A stretch of 12,645 nucleotides of DNA, taken from Candidatus Heimdallarchaeota archaeon (GTDB lineage Archaea; Asgardarchaeota; Heimdallarchaeia; JABLTI01). How positions within the stretch are numbered: the stretch's first letter is position 1; every line of letters begins with the position of its first letter. Where the stretch lies: the NCBI GenBank assembly GCA_023128635.1, contig JAGMDP010000040.1, forward strand, positions 1-12,645, in the 5' to 3' direction. The notes beneath the pieces are model-generated. The model did not search any database. It saw nothing but the letters and a program-made list of their open reading frames with translations, and was not told the origin of the DNA. This document shows, one piece after another, positions 1-6,680 of this stretch. Made by a program: the position numbers and the translations under genes.

Positions 1-489
1 TATTTTATAGCTTTTTTGAAATTCATCCCAACCGAAATCCCCTGCATGATTATTAGAATAACTTAAGAGAATTTTTTCTGGTGGAAAGAGTTGTTTAATT
101 GCTTCAAGATCACTTTCGGTTGATATTTGTGATCCTACTGCTCCTCTCTTATACTTTGTAGTTATAATTCCTTCAAAATTGCCGATTAGATAATCAATAT
201 CTTTGAAAAAATCTTTTATCGATTTATCAATAACAAGTTGATGATTAGCCATTCTCATTATATCGCCAATAAATCCGAGTTTAATGGATGGAGTAATATC
301 ATTAGCAATACTAGATTTAGGAATGAATTCAGCCGATCCTTTATATTTTTTAGATGGTCCGAATACCCAGTTTTTTAAGAAAACTACTGACTCTTTAAAG
401 GGATAAGGACGGGGCACTACTTTCCAACGTTTTGTTTCTTTAGCCCACTCACAATCGTCCAAAGTAGATTTTGAGTCAGATTGCTTCAT
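1..489 (-). CDS. CapA/PGA_cap-like metallophosphoesterase, 3' end off window
   Basis: The minus strand is open from ATG at 489 to the left edge, giving 163 residues without a stop. Residues 71-78 read LGFIGDIM, followed by NFEG at 104-107 and SNNHAGDFG at 145-153. This order (G-D near a beta strand, an N-x-E block, then NNHA-D-x-G) is the pattern of the CapA/PGA_cap branch of calcineurin-like phosphoesterases; D76, N104, N147/H148 are the likely metal-binding positions. Known members include poly-gamma-glutamate capsule proteins, but many homologues have unknown substrates. About 65 residues precede the fold, with no signal peptide or membrane segment, so a cytoplasmic location is likelier than surface capsule synthesis. 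The start is fixed by an in-frame stop at 547-549 with no other start codon between. The missing C-terminal part prevents a substrate assignment. Confidence 0.6.
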   Translation of the reverse strand, partial: MKQSDSKSTLDDCEWAKETKRWKVVPRPYPFKESVVFLKNWVFGPSKKYKGSAEFIPKSSIANDITPSIKLGFIGDIMRMANHQLVIDKSIKDFFKDIDYLIGNFEGIITTKYKRGAVGSQISTESDLEAIKQLFPPEKILLSYSNNHAGDFGWDEFQKSYKI

Positions 490-533
490 TGTTAATCCTC
501 TATAAAACAGCGAAAAACTGTAATGAAAAATTC

Positions 534-541
534 TTAATATA
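534..541 (-). promoter_or_regulatory. TATA box of the CapA-like gene
   Basis: On the minus strand this reads TATATTAA, ending 45 bases before the ATG at 489. The same octamer at a similar distance precedes the divergent OB-fold gene, which supports both as archaeal TATA boxes. Expected leader about 15-20 nt. Confidence 0.5.
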
Positions 542-662
542 GTTATTCATTTCTTTTTGATTTACGGAGCGTCAAAAATATCCCACCTATAAGTAGAAGA
601 TTTTTTGCCTAAATAGGAAGAGTTTCATTACCTGTGCAATAATTAAACGTGGTACCACTAGT

Positions 663-670
663 TATATTAA
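663..670 (+). promoter_or_regulatory. TATA box of the OB-fold gene
   Basis: TATATTAA lies 45 bases before ATG 716. It mirrors the box at 534-541 of the divergent gene. The 120-base stretch between the two boxes holds no ORF or RNA that I recognise. Confidence 0.5.
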
Positions 671-715
671 TGAATGACTGGAAATCTGTGACATATTATT
701 TTGAAAGTGATGAAA

Positions 716-1108
716 ATGAAAATTGTTGATTTAAAAGCTGATATGAGAAATATTGATGTTCTGTTTCGTGTAATAACAAAAGGAGAGATTCGTGAAATAC
801 AGTCTAGGGATGGAAAAGAGCTTAAATTATCTGAAGTAGAAGTAGGGGATAGTACTGGGAGAATTTTTCTTTCATTATGGGATCAAAGCATTGAATTACT
901 CGAGAATGGAGATATCGGACAAGTAAGTAATGGATTTATCAAAGTAGTTCGTAATGAACTACGCTTGAATATCGGAAAATACGGGGAATTGGATAAATTA
1001 GAGGAGGACACTGATATTCCGCCTAGTGATAAAATCCCAAATAATTTTCCTAAACCACCAGAAGATTATAGGCCACCTTTTAAAAAGAAACAAAGAAGAA
1101 GATACTAA
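716..1108 (+). CDS. SOSS-B/RPA-like OB-fold single-stranded DNA-binding protein
   Basis: A 130-residue protein made of one OB fold (about residues 1-90) plus a proline-rich, basic tail. The start MKIVDLKADMRNIDV, the block VEVGDSTGRIFLSLWD and the strand KVVRNELRLNIGKYGEL match the small archaeal and eukaryotic SOSS-B/hSSB1-like proteins and RPA OB folds, which coat single-stranded DNA in repair and replication. The tail (PKPPEDYRPPF, then KKKQRRRY) is strongly basic, unlike the acidic tail of bacterial SSB. Open reading extends to a TTG at 701 and an ATG at 710. I prefer ATG 716 because TGATG at 708-712 then acts as an SD-like element and family members begin near this methionine. It is convergent with prf1 downstream. 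Confidence 0.75.
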   Translation: MKIVDLKADMRNIDVLFRVITKGEIREIQSRDGKELKLSEVEVGDSTGRIFLSLWDQSIELLENGDIGQVSNGFIKVVRNELRLNIGKYGELDKLEEDTDIPPSDKIPNNFPKPPEDYRPPFKKKQRRRY

Positions 1109-1110
1109 AA

Positions 1111-1130
1111 TATCTTTTCTACTTTTTTTT
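1111..1130 (+). terminator. T-rich terminator of the OB-fold gene
   Basis: Immediately after the TAA at 1106-1108 comes TATCTTTTCT and then a run of eight T (1123-1130). Oligo-T without a hairpin is the usual archaeal intrinsic terminator. It sits in the 22-base gap to the convergent prf1. Confidence 0.5.
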
Positions 1131-2384
1131 CTACATTTCACGTATAGGATAACGTAATATTGCTACAAGACCACCAAATGATTTGAATAAAATCACGCCT
1201 TCTTCTGTATCTATACTTATGATTTCTGTCAATGCACCTGTTTCAACAGATCGTTTTCCAAGTTCTTCAACAAAATCCTGTGTATCATCGATGGATAGTT
1301 TAGAACTTCCACATTCAGGGCAGTTACTTTTAATGATCTCTTCTTCAAATTCAACAAATTCACGAGCTTTTACAGCTTCTTGCTTTTCATATTTACATTT
1401 AGGGCAGAGTACTTTAGTTTGAATCACATCAAGTTCTTCGCTTATGAGGAGGATTTTTACGGCACCTAATTCCATTGCCTTCAGCACTTCTTTTTGGCCA
1501 TAAGCAACTAAACCAGTGTCTTTTCCAAGTTCACTCAAAAATACTTGAACTAGTTTCTTCTCCTCTAAATATCGAACATCCTTCAAAATTTCAGTTGATT
1601 TTTCCATTAATTCTCGTATGCCTTGTTCTCCAGTATATCCAGTATCAACAGTACCCATTATTTTGTCTTTAAGACGAAAATCAATGAAATCACCTCTAAC
1701 AAAATTCTCTTTAGCAAGAGACGGACCACCAACAACTATTCCTTTGAGATCTGGAATTTCCAGAAAGAGTTCGCTTGCTGCTTCTCCAGCTCTTCTCAAA
1801 TGATCTTTAGCTAAGATTTCAGTTCCTCTTTGAATACGTCTCTGTGATTGGCCACCCTTACCATGTTTTCCTGGAACAAAAGAATGAAGTTTCCGGAGGA
1901 AAGTCATATGGTTTCCACGAAGTAAAGCATAAGCAGCTGATTCTCGGTCAACAACCATTAATCCAAACTGTTCTTTTACTTCAAGCTGGTCTCGCAAATA
2001 CTCAGTATGAAATCTAGTGTCACAAACGTACATTTTTCTTGCAATAGGTCGAACTGGTCTTATTGGAAAATATTCTACCTTGCCAGTTTGAGTTATGCCA
2101 CAGAAAATAACTAAACCATTATCAGGTAATGTTCTAACTTGTTTTAATCTATTAAGAATACTTGAAAGAGCTGCAATAACAGCTTTTCCTGTTGCTTTGC
2201 TTTTGATATTAGCAGCAGTTCCTCTTTCATTAACTAATTGTTGAGTAACATCAGGAATTGATGTGCCATGAGGCATGTAGAGAGATACTAAACTAGTAGC
2301 TCCAGTATGAGATCTCTTTCTTTCTATCCGTTCAAGACTTTGTTTAATTTTATAATTCTCGAACGAAGATGAAGACTGTGACAT
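1131..2384 (-). CDS. prf1: Archaeal peptide chain release factor aRF1
   Basis: A 417-residue class I release factor that reads all three stop codons in the ribosomal A site and triggers peptide release. Three domains are visible. The N-terminal recognition domain carries NIKS at 59-62 and YVCDTRF (YxCxxxF) at 119-125. The middle domain has the catalytic loop GKHGKGGQSQRR with GGQ at 177-179. The C-terminal domain contains a CPKC...CPEC zinc-binding mini-domain, as in many archaeal members. Length matches the family (about 410-420). The frame extends to an ATG at 2393 (MKH added), but GGAG on the minus strand (2395-2398) is only one base from that ATG and ten bases from ATG 2384, so 2384 is favoured. 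Stop is TAG. Single-gene transcription unit, divergent from the Fno homologue. Confidence 0.95.
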   Translation of the reverse strand: MSQSSSSFENYKIKQSLERIERKRSHTGATSLVSLYMPHGTSIPDVTQQLVNERGTAANIKSKATGKAVIAALSSILNRLKQVRTLPDNGLVIFCGITQTGKVEYFPIRPVRPIARKMYVCDTRFHTEYLRDQLEVKEQFGLMVVDRESAAYALLRGNHMTFLRKLHSFVPGKHGKGGQSQRRIQRGTEILAKDHLRRAGEAASELFLEIPDLKGIVVGGPSLAKENFVRGDFIDFRLKDKIMGTVDTGYTGEQGIRELMEKSTEILKDVRYLEEKKLVQVFLSELGKDTGLVAYGQKEVLKAMELGAVKILLISEELDVIQTKVLCPKCKYEKQEAVKAREFVEFEEEIIKSNCPECGSSKLSIDDTQDFVEELGKRSVETGALTEIISIDTEEGVILFKSFGGLVAILRYPIREM

Positions 2385-2405
2385 GTGTTTCATACTCCAG
2401 CAAAG

Positions 2406-2435
2406 CTGCTTTTGTTTATCTTTAACAAACAGCAG
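2406..2435 (-). promoter_or_regulatory. Stem-loop in the prf1 5' leader
   Basis: CTGCT-TTTGTT (2406-2416) pairs with AACAAA (2424-2429) and AGCAG (2431-2435), giving 11 base pairs with one bulged base (2430) and a 7-base loop. Counting from the TATA box at 2457-2464, transcription would start at about 2430-2435, so the hairpin would form the very 5' end of the prf1 mRNA. It ends 7 bases before the GGAG ribosome binding site. The structure is read from sequence; any regulatory role is inference. Confidence 0.45.
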
Positions 2436-2456
2436 TACATTCGATTTCTATGTTAA

Positions 2457-2464
2457 TTTATAAA
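2457..2464 (-). promoter_or_regulatory. TATA box of prf1
   Basis: TTTATAAA, a perfect palindromic TATA element, 73 bases upstream of the chosen prf1 start. Because it is symmetric it could also fire to the right, but the Fno gene has its own better-placed box at 2518-2525. Confidence 0.45.
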
Positions 2465-2517
2465 TCTTAAGATAAACGTTCTGGGGGAAATCTTATAACA
2501 AATCACCATTGATTAAC

Positions 2518-2525
2518 TATATTAA
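2518..2525 (+). promoter_or_regulatory. TATA box of the Fno homologue
   Basis: TATATTAA, the third copy of this octamer in front of a gene in this window, 34 bases before ATG 2560. A leader of about ten bases is implied; TGATG at 2551-2555 may serve as the SD-like element. Confidence 0.45.
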
Positions 2526-2559
2526 CAATCGTTATTTGAACCAGTGTGTGTGATGCGAA

Positions 2560-3261
2560 ATGACAAAGAAGAAAATTGGTATGATTCCTGGAACTGGTAA
2601 GCAAAGTAAGGGAATTGCTTTAAGATTAGCGCAAGTCGGATACAAAATAATGATTGGTTCAAGATCAGCAGAAAAAGCAAAGACAATTGCTGAAGAATTA
2701 AATGCAAAACTTTCAGTGAATAGTTTTTATGGTGATGAAAATAAAGAAGTAGTAAAGCAATGTGATATTTTGTTCTTTGTAGTTCCCCCAGAACATATTT
2801 GTAGCACATTAGAAGATTTAGGATATGATATCAAAGCCGATGCGATAATTGTTGATGTGATAGTTCCATTAGCTTTTAAGGCTGGTTTAGCATATTGCTC
2901 AGAGAGCATGTGTTTGGAACAATTCGATTATCCCTCTGTGAGTGAGTATATTCAAGCTTCAGTTCCTGAAGGTGTGTCGGTAGTTGGAGGTTTCAAAACC
3001 ATTTCTGCGGCGAAACTCAATAGACTAAATCATCCATTGGATGTCGATGTTTTTCTTACTTCAGATAAACAAGAAGCAAAGGATGTACTAAAAGAAATCC
3101 TAAGCAAAATAGAAGGTTTACGAGTTCTTGATGCTGGAACTTTAGCTTTCTCAAGAACAACTGAGCAAATGACTGCTTTTGTTATAAATATAAACAAATT
3201 AAATAAGTTAAAACATGCATCATTCAGAGTAATTTCTGCAGCACCAAAGAAGCAAAAATAA
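2560..3261 (+). CDS. F420H2:NADP oxidoreductase (Fno/NpdG) homologue, diverged
   Basis: A 233-residue Rossmann-fold protein of the Fno/NpdG family, which moves hydride between coenzyme F420 and NADP in the cytoplasm. Landmarks are the N-terminal nucleotide loop PGTGKQSKGIALRL (10-23), IGSRSAEKA (32-40, with S34/R35 expected to hold the 2'-phosphate of NADP), VVPPEH in the middle, then DAGTLAFSR and a C-terminal ININKLNKLKHASFRV block. Compared with the family pattern as I recall it, the third glycine of GxGxxG is S16, the TIPA block is TISA, DAGPL is DAGTL and LTPL is MTAF. F420 is therefore not certain as the partner; another NAD(P)-dependent reductase role is possible. The gene is monocistronic and convergent with the RING-like gene, 17 bases away. 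Confidence 0.75.
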   Translation: MTKKKIGMIPGTGKQSKGIALRLAQVGYKIMIGSRSAEKAKTIAEELNAKLSVNSFYGDENKEVVKQCDILFFVVPPEHICSTLEDLGYDIKADAIIVDVIVPLAFKAGLAYCSESMCLEQFDYPSVSEYIQASVPEGVSVVGGFKTISAAKLNRLNHPLDVDVFLTSDKQEAKDVLKEILSKIEGLRVLDAGTLAFSRTTEQMTAFVININKLNKLKHASFRVISAAPKKQK

Positions 3262-3278
3262 TTCTGTAAACAATGAAA

Positions 3279-3887
3279 TTATAACAATAAGATATTTTGT
3301 TTGTTATCTAGAATTTCTTTAAGGCATTTTGGACAATGACCCTTAACTGAAACCCAATTATCAATATGATCCTTATGAGCATATGAGGAACAACAGGTGA
3401 GTTTCACTATTGTATCATTCTCGTTTAATTCAGAAAGGCAAACCACACAAACAGGTTTTGATGAACCACAAGAGGGGCAGTTTTCATCAGAAAGAGTCAT
3501 AATTGCTCCACAACTACTGCAAGAGAAGATTCTATCTGTTTCAGTTGTTTCTTCTTCTATTTTAGTTTCATCGGTCTGTTCACTTGATTCTTGCTTTGGA
3601 ATGGATGTAGGTATTTTTTTCTTCACCTTACTACGAAGGAAAACAGTCCCAATAGTTAATGTTATTGCTACAAATAATAAAATGATATCAATAGTGAATC
3701 CATTCCCAATATAGATCCAGGAAGCAATATCACCAATCCAAGCAAAAGAAGTGAAGACAACACCAAAAATAACTAGAATTATGAGTCCTTTATCTGTTTT
3801 ATCTATTTCTTGGATACAAATCACCTTATCATTAGAAAAATGATTCTCATATTGAAGAACGTATTTTCTAAGATAAAAGAAGCTCAC
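3279..3887 (-). CDS. Two-TM membrane protein with zinc ribbon and RING-like finger
   Basis: A 202-residue protein not assignable to a named family. Residues 35-58 and about 65-84 are hydrophobic membrane helices. RSKVKKK directly after the second helix puts both termini on the cytoplasmic side by the positive-inside rule. An acidic, Ser/Thr/Glu-rich linker (about 94-119) leads to a zinc ribbon with C123, C126, C137, C140, then a RING-like finger: C147, C150, C165/C166, H171, H174, W178, C185, C188. The spacing and the IDNW...CPKC ending resemble RING-H2 E3 ligases, though the usual C-x-H step is replaced by CCSSYAH. RING domains recruit ubiquitin-loaded E2 enzymes in eukaryotes; here that role is only a possibility. 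The start is GTG at 3887, the only start codon before an in-frame stop at 3945-3947. A downstream GTG at residue 22 is an alternative. Confidence 0.7.
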   Translation of the reverse strand: MSFFYLRKYVLQYENHFSNDKVICIQEIDKTDKGLIILVIFGVVFTSFAWIGDIASWIYIGNGFTIDIILLFVAITLTIGTVFLRSKVKKKIPTSIPKQESSEQTDETKIEEETTETDRIFSCSSCGAIMTLSDENCPSCGSSKPVCVVCLSELNENDTIVKLTCCSSYAHKDHIDNWVSVKGHCPKCLKEILDNKQNILLL

Positions 3888-4031
3888 TAACCATTTAAAT
3901 CTATCAAAATAACCGAAAGGATATGAAAAAAATCGAAGGGAGAATTATTTCTGTTAGAACGACTGCTAAAAAAACCAATTGGCAGAAATTGGAAAAAGTT
4001 CTTAAACACTTTTGGAATTTCTGTCAGTCAT

Positions 4032-4047
4032 AACTTCATATGAAGTT
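4032..4047. promoter_or_regulatory. 16-bp perfect palindrome, candidate operator upstream of gdhA
   Basis: AACTTCATATGAAGTT reads identically on both strands. It lies 77 bases before the gdhA start and just upstream of the predicted TATA/BRE, the usual place for an archaeal activator site. The RING-like gene is divergent and could share it. The regulator is unknown. Confidence 0.4.
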
Positions 4048-4073
4048 GAAGATAAATCCCCACTTACTGGTGA

Positions 4074-4087
4074 TTTATTGTCAATAA
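4074..4087 (+). promoter_or_regulatory. gdhA TATA-like element overlapped by a 13-bp palindrome
   Basis: TTTATTG (4074-4080) sits about 45 bases upstream of ATG 4125, the spacing seen for other promoters here. Overlapping it, TTATTG-T-CAATAA (4075-4087) is a perfect 6+1+6 inverted repeat. A protein bound there would block TBP, so it is a candidate repressor site. Confidence 0.35.
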
Positions 4088-4124
4088 CAATCCCGCAAAG
4101 AAAAGTTATTGAGGTATATTCAAA

Positions 4125-5495
4125 ATGGGAAAGATTACAGATCCAATCTACAAGCAAGTATTGGAAAGAAACAAACACGAACCTGAATTTCATCAGGCAG
4201 TCAAAGAAGTTTTGGATTCAATCGAACCAGCTCTAGAACTACATCCGGAATTTGTAGAAGCTGGAATTGTCGAGAGAATCGTGGAACCTGAAAGAGTAAT
4301 TCACTTCAGAATTCCATGGGTAGACGATAAGGGCAAAGTTCAAGTTAACAGAGGTTTCAGAATTCAATTCAACGGAGCCATCGGTCCTTACAAAGGTGGT
4401 ATGAGATTCCACCCATCAGTTTATGATGGTATCCTTAAATTCTTAGCTTTTGAACAATTATTCAAAAACGCTTTAACCGGTTTGCCTATGGGCGGTGGTA
4501 AAGGAGGGTCAGACTTCGATCCAAAAGGAAAATCTGATGGCGAAGTTATGAGATTCTGTCAATCACTTATGACCGAGCTCTACAAATATATTGACGCTGA
4601 TTTTGATGTTCCAGCAGGAGACATTGGTGTTGGTGGTCGTGAAATTGGCTATATGTTTGGTCAATATCGTAAGATCAAAAACGTTTTCCATGGTGTCTTA
4701 ACTGGCAAAGCCCCAGAATATGGTGGTTCCCTTGGTAGACCAGAAGCAACTGGTTATGGTGCTGTTTGGTTTGCTGAAGAAATGATTAAAGCTCGTGGAG
4801 ATAAAGCTGGTCTTAAAGACAAAGTCTGTCTAGTTTCTGGTTCTGGAAACGTTGCTCAATTCACAGTTGAACTTGTCAATAAATTAGGTGGCAAATGTAT
4901 TACCGTTTCAGATTCAACCGGCTTCATAATTGATAAAGCTGGTATTGACAAGAAGAAATTAGCTTACATTATGAACTTGAAGAACGTTAAACGTGGTAGA
5001 ATTAGCGAATACGCCAAGAAATACGATGGTGTTGAATACTACACCTACAATGAACACAAAGACCTCAAAAGTCCATGGTATGTACCTGGTGCCACAGTTG
5101 CCTTCCCAAGCGCAACCCAAAACGAAGTTGACTTGGAAGAAACCAAAGCACTTGTAAAGAATGGAATTATCGCTGTTAGCGAAGGTGCAAACATGCCAAC
5201 AGTGCCAGAAGGTGTTGATTACTTCATTGAGAAGAAAATCTCCTTCGGTCCAGGCAAAGCAGCTAACGCTGGTGGTGTATCCACATCTGGTCTTGAAATG
5301 TCTCAAAACAGCTTAAGACTTGCTTGGTCAAAAGATGAAGTTTTAGATAGACTTCACAAAATCATGATCAACATTCATGCCACTGCTTACAAGACTGCTG
5401 AAGAATTCGGTTCTCCGGGAAACTACGTTATTGGTGCCAATATCGCTGGTTTCTTGAAAGTAGCCAAAGCAATGCTTGCACAAGGTGTAATTTAA
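4125..5495 (+). CDS. gdhA: NADP-dependent glutamate dehydrogenase, bacterial type
   Basis: A 456-residue hexameric-type GDH that reductively aminates 2-oxoglutarate with ammonia and NADPH to give glutamate, the main entry of nitrogen into amino acids. The N-terminal half holds GGMRFHPSV, GLPMGGGKGG with catalytic K126, and VPAGDIGVGGRE with catalytic D166. The NADP Rossmann domain begins at VSGSGNVAQF. The C-terminal part has SEGANMPT and KAANAGGVSTSGLEMSQN. Length and motifs follow the 450-residue bacterial/lower-eukaryote family, not the roughly 420-residue Pyrococcus-type GDH, so horizontal origin is plausible. Codon use (many GGT, AAC, GAC, ACC) looks adapted for high expression compared with neighbours. 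GAGGT at 4111-4115 is a well-spaced ribosome binding site. A hairpin terminator follows, so it is probably transcribed alone. Confidence 0.95.
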   Translation: MGKITDPIYKQVLERNKHEPEFHQAVKEVLDSIEPALELHPEFVEAGIVERIVEPERVIHFRIPWVDDKGKVQVNRGFRIQFNGAIGPYKGGMRFHPSVYDGILKFLAFEQLFKNALTGLPMGGGKGGSDFDPKGKSDGEVMRFCQSLMTELYKYIDADFDVPAGDIGVGGREIGYMFGQYRKIKNVFHGVLTGKAPEYGGSLGRPEATGYGAVWFAEEMIKARGDKAGLKDKVCLVSGSGNVAQFTVELVNKLGGKCITVSDSTGFIIDKAGIDKKKLAYIMNLKNVKRGRISEYAKKYDGVEYYTYNEHKDLKSPWYVPGATVAFPSATQNEVDLEETKALVKNGIIAVSEGANMPTVPEGVDYFIEKKISFGPGKAANAGGVSTSGLEMSQNSLRLAWSKDEVLDRLHKIMINIHATAYKTAEEFGSPGNYVIGANIAGFLKVAKAMLAQGVI

Positions 5496-5511
5496 ACAAT
5501 TAATTTAATCG

Positions 5512-5533
5512 AGGGCAATTTTTTTCTTGCCCT
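5512..5533 (+). terminator. gdhA hairpin terminator
   Basis: AGGGCAA (5512-5518) pairs with TTGCCCT (5527-5533) around an 8-base T-rich loop, 16 bases after the gdhA stop. T-rich sequence follows (CTTCTTTTTTCT). Confidence 0.6.
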
Positions 5534-5624
5534 TCTAACTTCTTTTTTCTATTTCTAATTTCTCTGCAATGACTTTTTGAACAAATTTTTTCTCATTGTT
5601 TTAAGAACGAATTCTAAGGAGTTT

Positions 5625-5639
5625 GCGAAAGTTTAAATT
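5625..5639 (+). promoter_or_regulatory. BRE/TATA promoter of the 5691 gene
   Basis: GCGAAAG followed by TTTAAATT (5632-5639) is a good BRE plus TATA pair, 51 bases before ATG 5691. A similar TGCGAAA tract stands in front of bshC. Confidence 0.45.
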
Positions 5640-5690
5640 CAAACAGAACATCATTTATCGGTAAACAAATGATAGTTGATGGGATTTAGT

Positions 5691-6680
5691 ATGAATGTAG
5701 AAAAATTCAGAGAGCATTTAGCAAAAAATAAAATGGACGAGAAAAAAATAGAGGATTATATAGGAAGATTGCTTGAATATCAAAAATATCTTGAGAAGCA
5801 AAAACAAACAATAGAAAACGTTGATGTTAACGAGTTAGTGAATTACACCGAAATCCTCGTCAAACAAGATAAAGATTCTGTAATCGAATTTTTGCGAGCT
5901 CTACTTAATTATGCATATTATGCTAAGAGAAATGATTTTATCGAAGCAGTAATAGATATTTATGAATCATATAATGCAATGGATAATCTTTCCGAGAGAA
6001 TCGCGGAATGGCATGGGACCGCTACTCGAGATGAAATTTTCGATGGATTAATTATTCCTCCCTTAGGCGTTCATCCTGAAAAGAAACCAGAATTTACTAA
6101 GATCGTTTTGAAACGAGTGGAAGAAAAACTCGGAGAAGAGAAATTAATTGCATTGCTAAAACCCTGTTTACACCAAGGATTAGGGGGGGATATGGATAAG
6201 GATCGTAAGGATTATCATGAATTAGGGATAGATGCTTTTCTCGAAAAGAAGCGAAAAAATAGAATAAAGGAGTTTGAGAAGCATAGAGATGATGGAACCC
6301 CTGCATTTGCTCAAATAGTGGATGATGATGTTGTTGAATACGTTAAAAACAATCTAACAACTGGACTTGGTAAAAGAGAAGGCAATATTATTTATGTTTC
6401 CAAGAATCCTTACCAAATTAAGAAAGCACTAGAAACTGATGATTTGAGAATGAAAAGGTTTTATGCTTGTTTCTGTCCATGGGTTCGTGGGGCAATAAAA
6501 GATGGATCTGAACAGGATGTTTCGAAACATTTCTGTCAATGTAGTGGTGGATGGTACAAAGAATATTACGAAAAATTATTCGAGCAATCAATCAAGATAG
6601 AACCTTATGAGACCGCATTAAGTGGATATCCTTACTGCAAATTTGTTGTCCACTTGCCTGAAAATGTAATTGTTAAATAA
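5691..6680 (+). CDS. Conserved protein with Cys-rich C-terminal domain, function unknown
   Basis: A 329-residue protein with no signal peptide or membrane segment. The first 110 residues are mostly charged helices. The middle contains KPCLHQGLGGDMDKDR. The C-terminal 80 residues form the recognisable part: IIYVSKNPYQIKKAL, then FYACFCPWVR (C260, C262), HFCQCSGGWYKEYY (C282, C284), and a closing YPYCKFVVHLP (C316). This CPWVR...C-x-CS-GG-K...C-x-F-x-hLP layout resembles domains in bacterial and archaeal proteins related to 4-vinyl reductase (V4R)-like or amino-thiazoline-carboxylate hydrolase-like families; I recognise the pattern but cannot name the family securely. The cysteine pairs suggest metal or small-ligand binding. 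The frame extends to TTG 5676 and ATG 5679, but ATG 5691 has TGATG nine bases upstream, the same spacing as bshC. Own promoter, no partner on the same transcript seen. Confidence 0.65.
   Translation: MNVEKFREHLAKNKMDEKKIEDYIGRLLEYQKYLEKQKQTIENVDVNELVNYTEILVKQDKDSVIEFLRALLNYAYYAKRNDFIEAVIDIYESYNAMDNLSERIAEWHGTATRDEIFDGLIIPPLGVHPEKKPEFTKIVLKRVEEKLGEEKLIALLKPCLHQGLGGDMDKDRKDYHELGIDAFLEKKRKNRIKEFEKHRDDGTPAFAQIVDDDVVEYVKNNLTTGLGKREGNIIYVSKNPYQIKKALETDDLRMKRFYACFCPWVRGAIKDGSEQDVSKHFCQCSGGWYKEYYEKLFEQSIKIEPYETALSGYPYCKFVVHLPENVIVK

Noticed and set aside
3281..3307. Inverted repeat ATAACAA...TTGTTAT between convergent genes as a shared terminator
   Set aside because: The 7-pair AT stem is weak, has a 13-base loop, lacks a T tract and overlaps the end of the RING-like gene.
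4012..4236. 74-codon plus-strand frame overlapping the gdhA start
   Set aside because: It begins at TTG, overlaps gdhA by more than 100 bases in another frame, and has no ribosome binding site; kept only as part of the relic-ORF observation.
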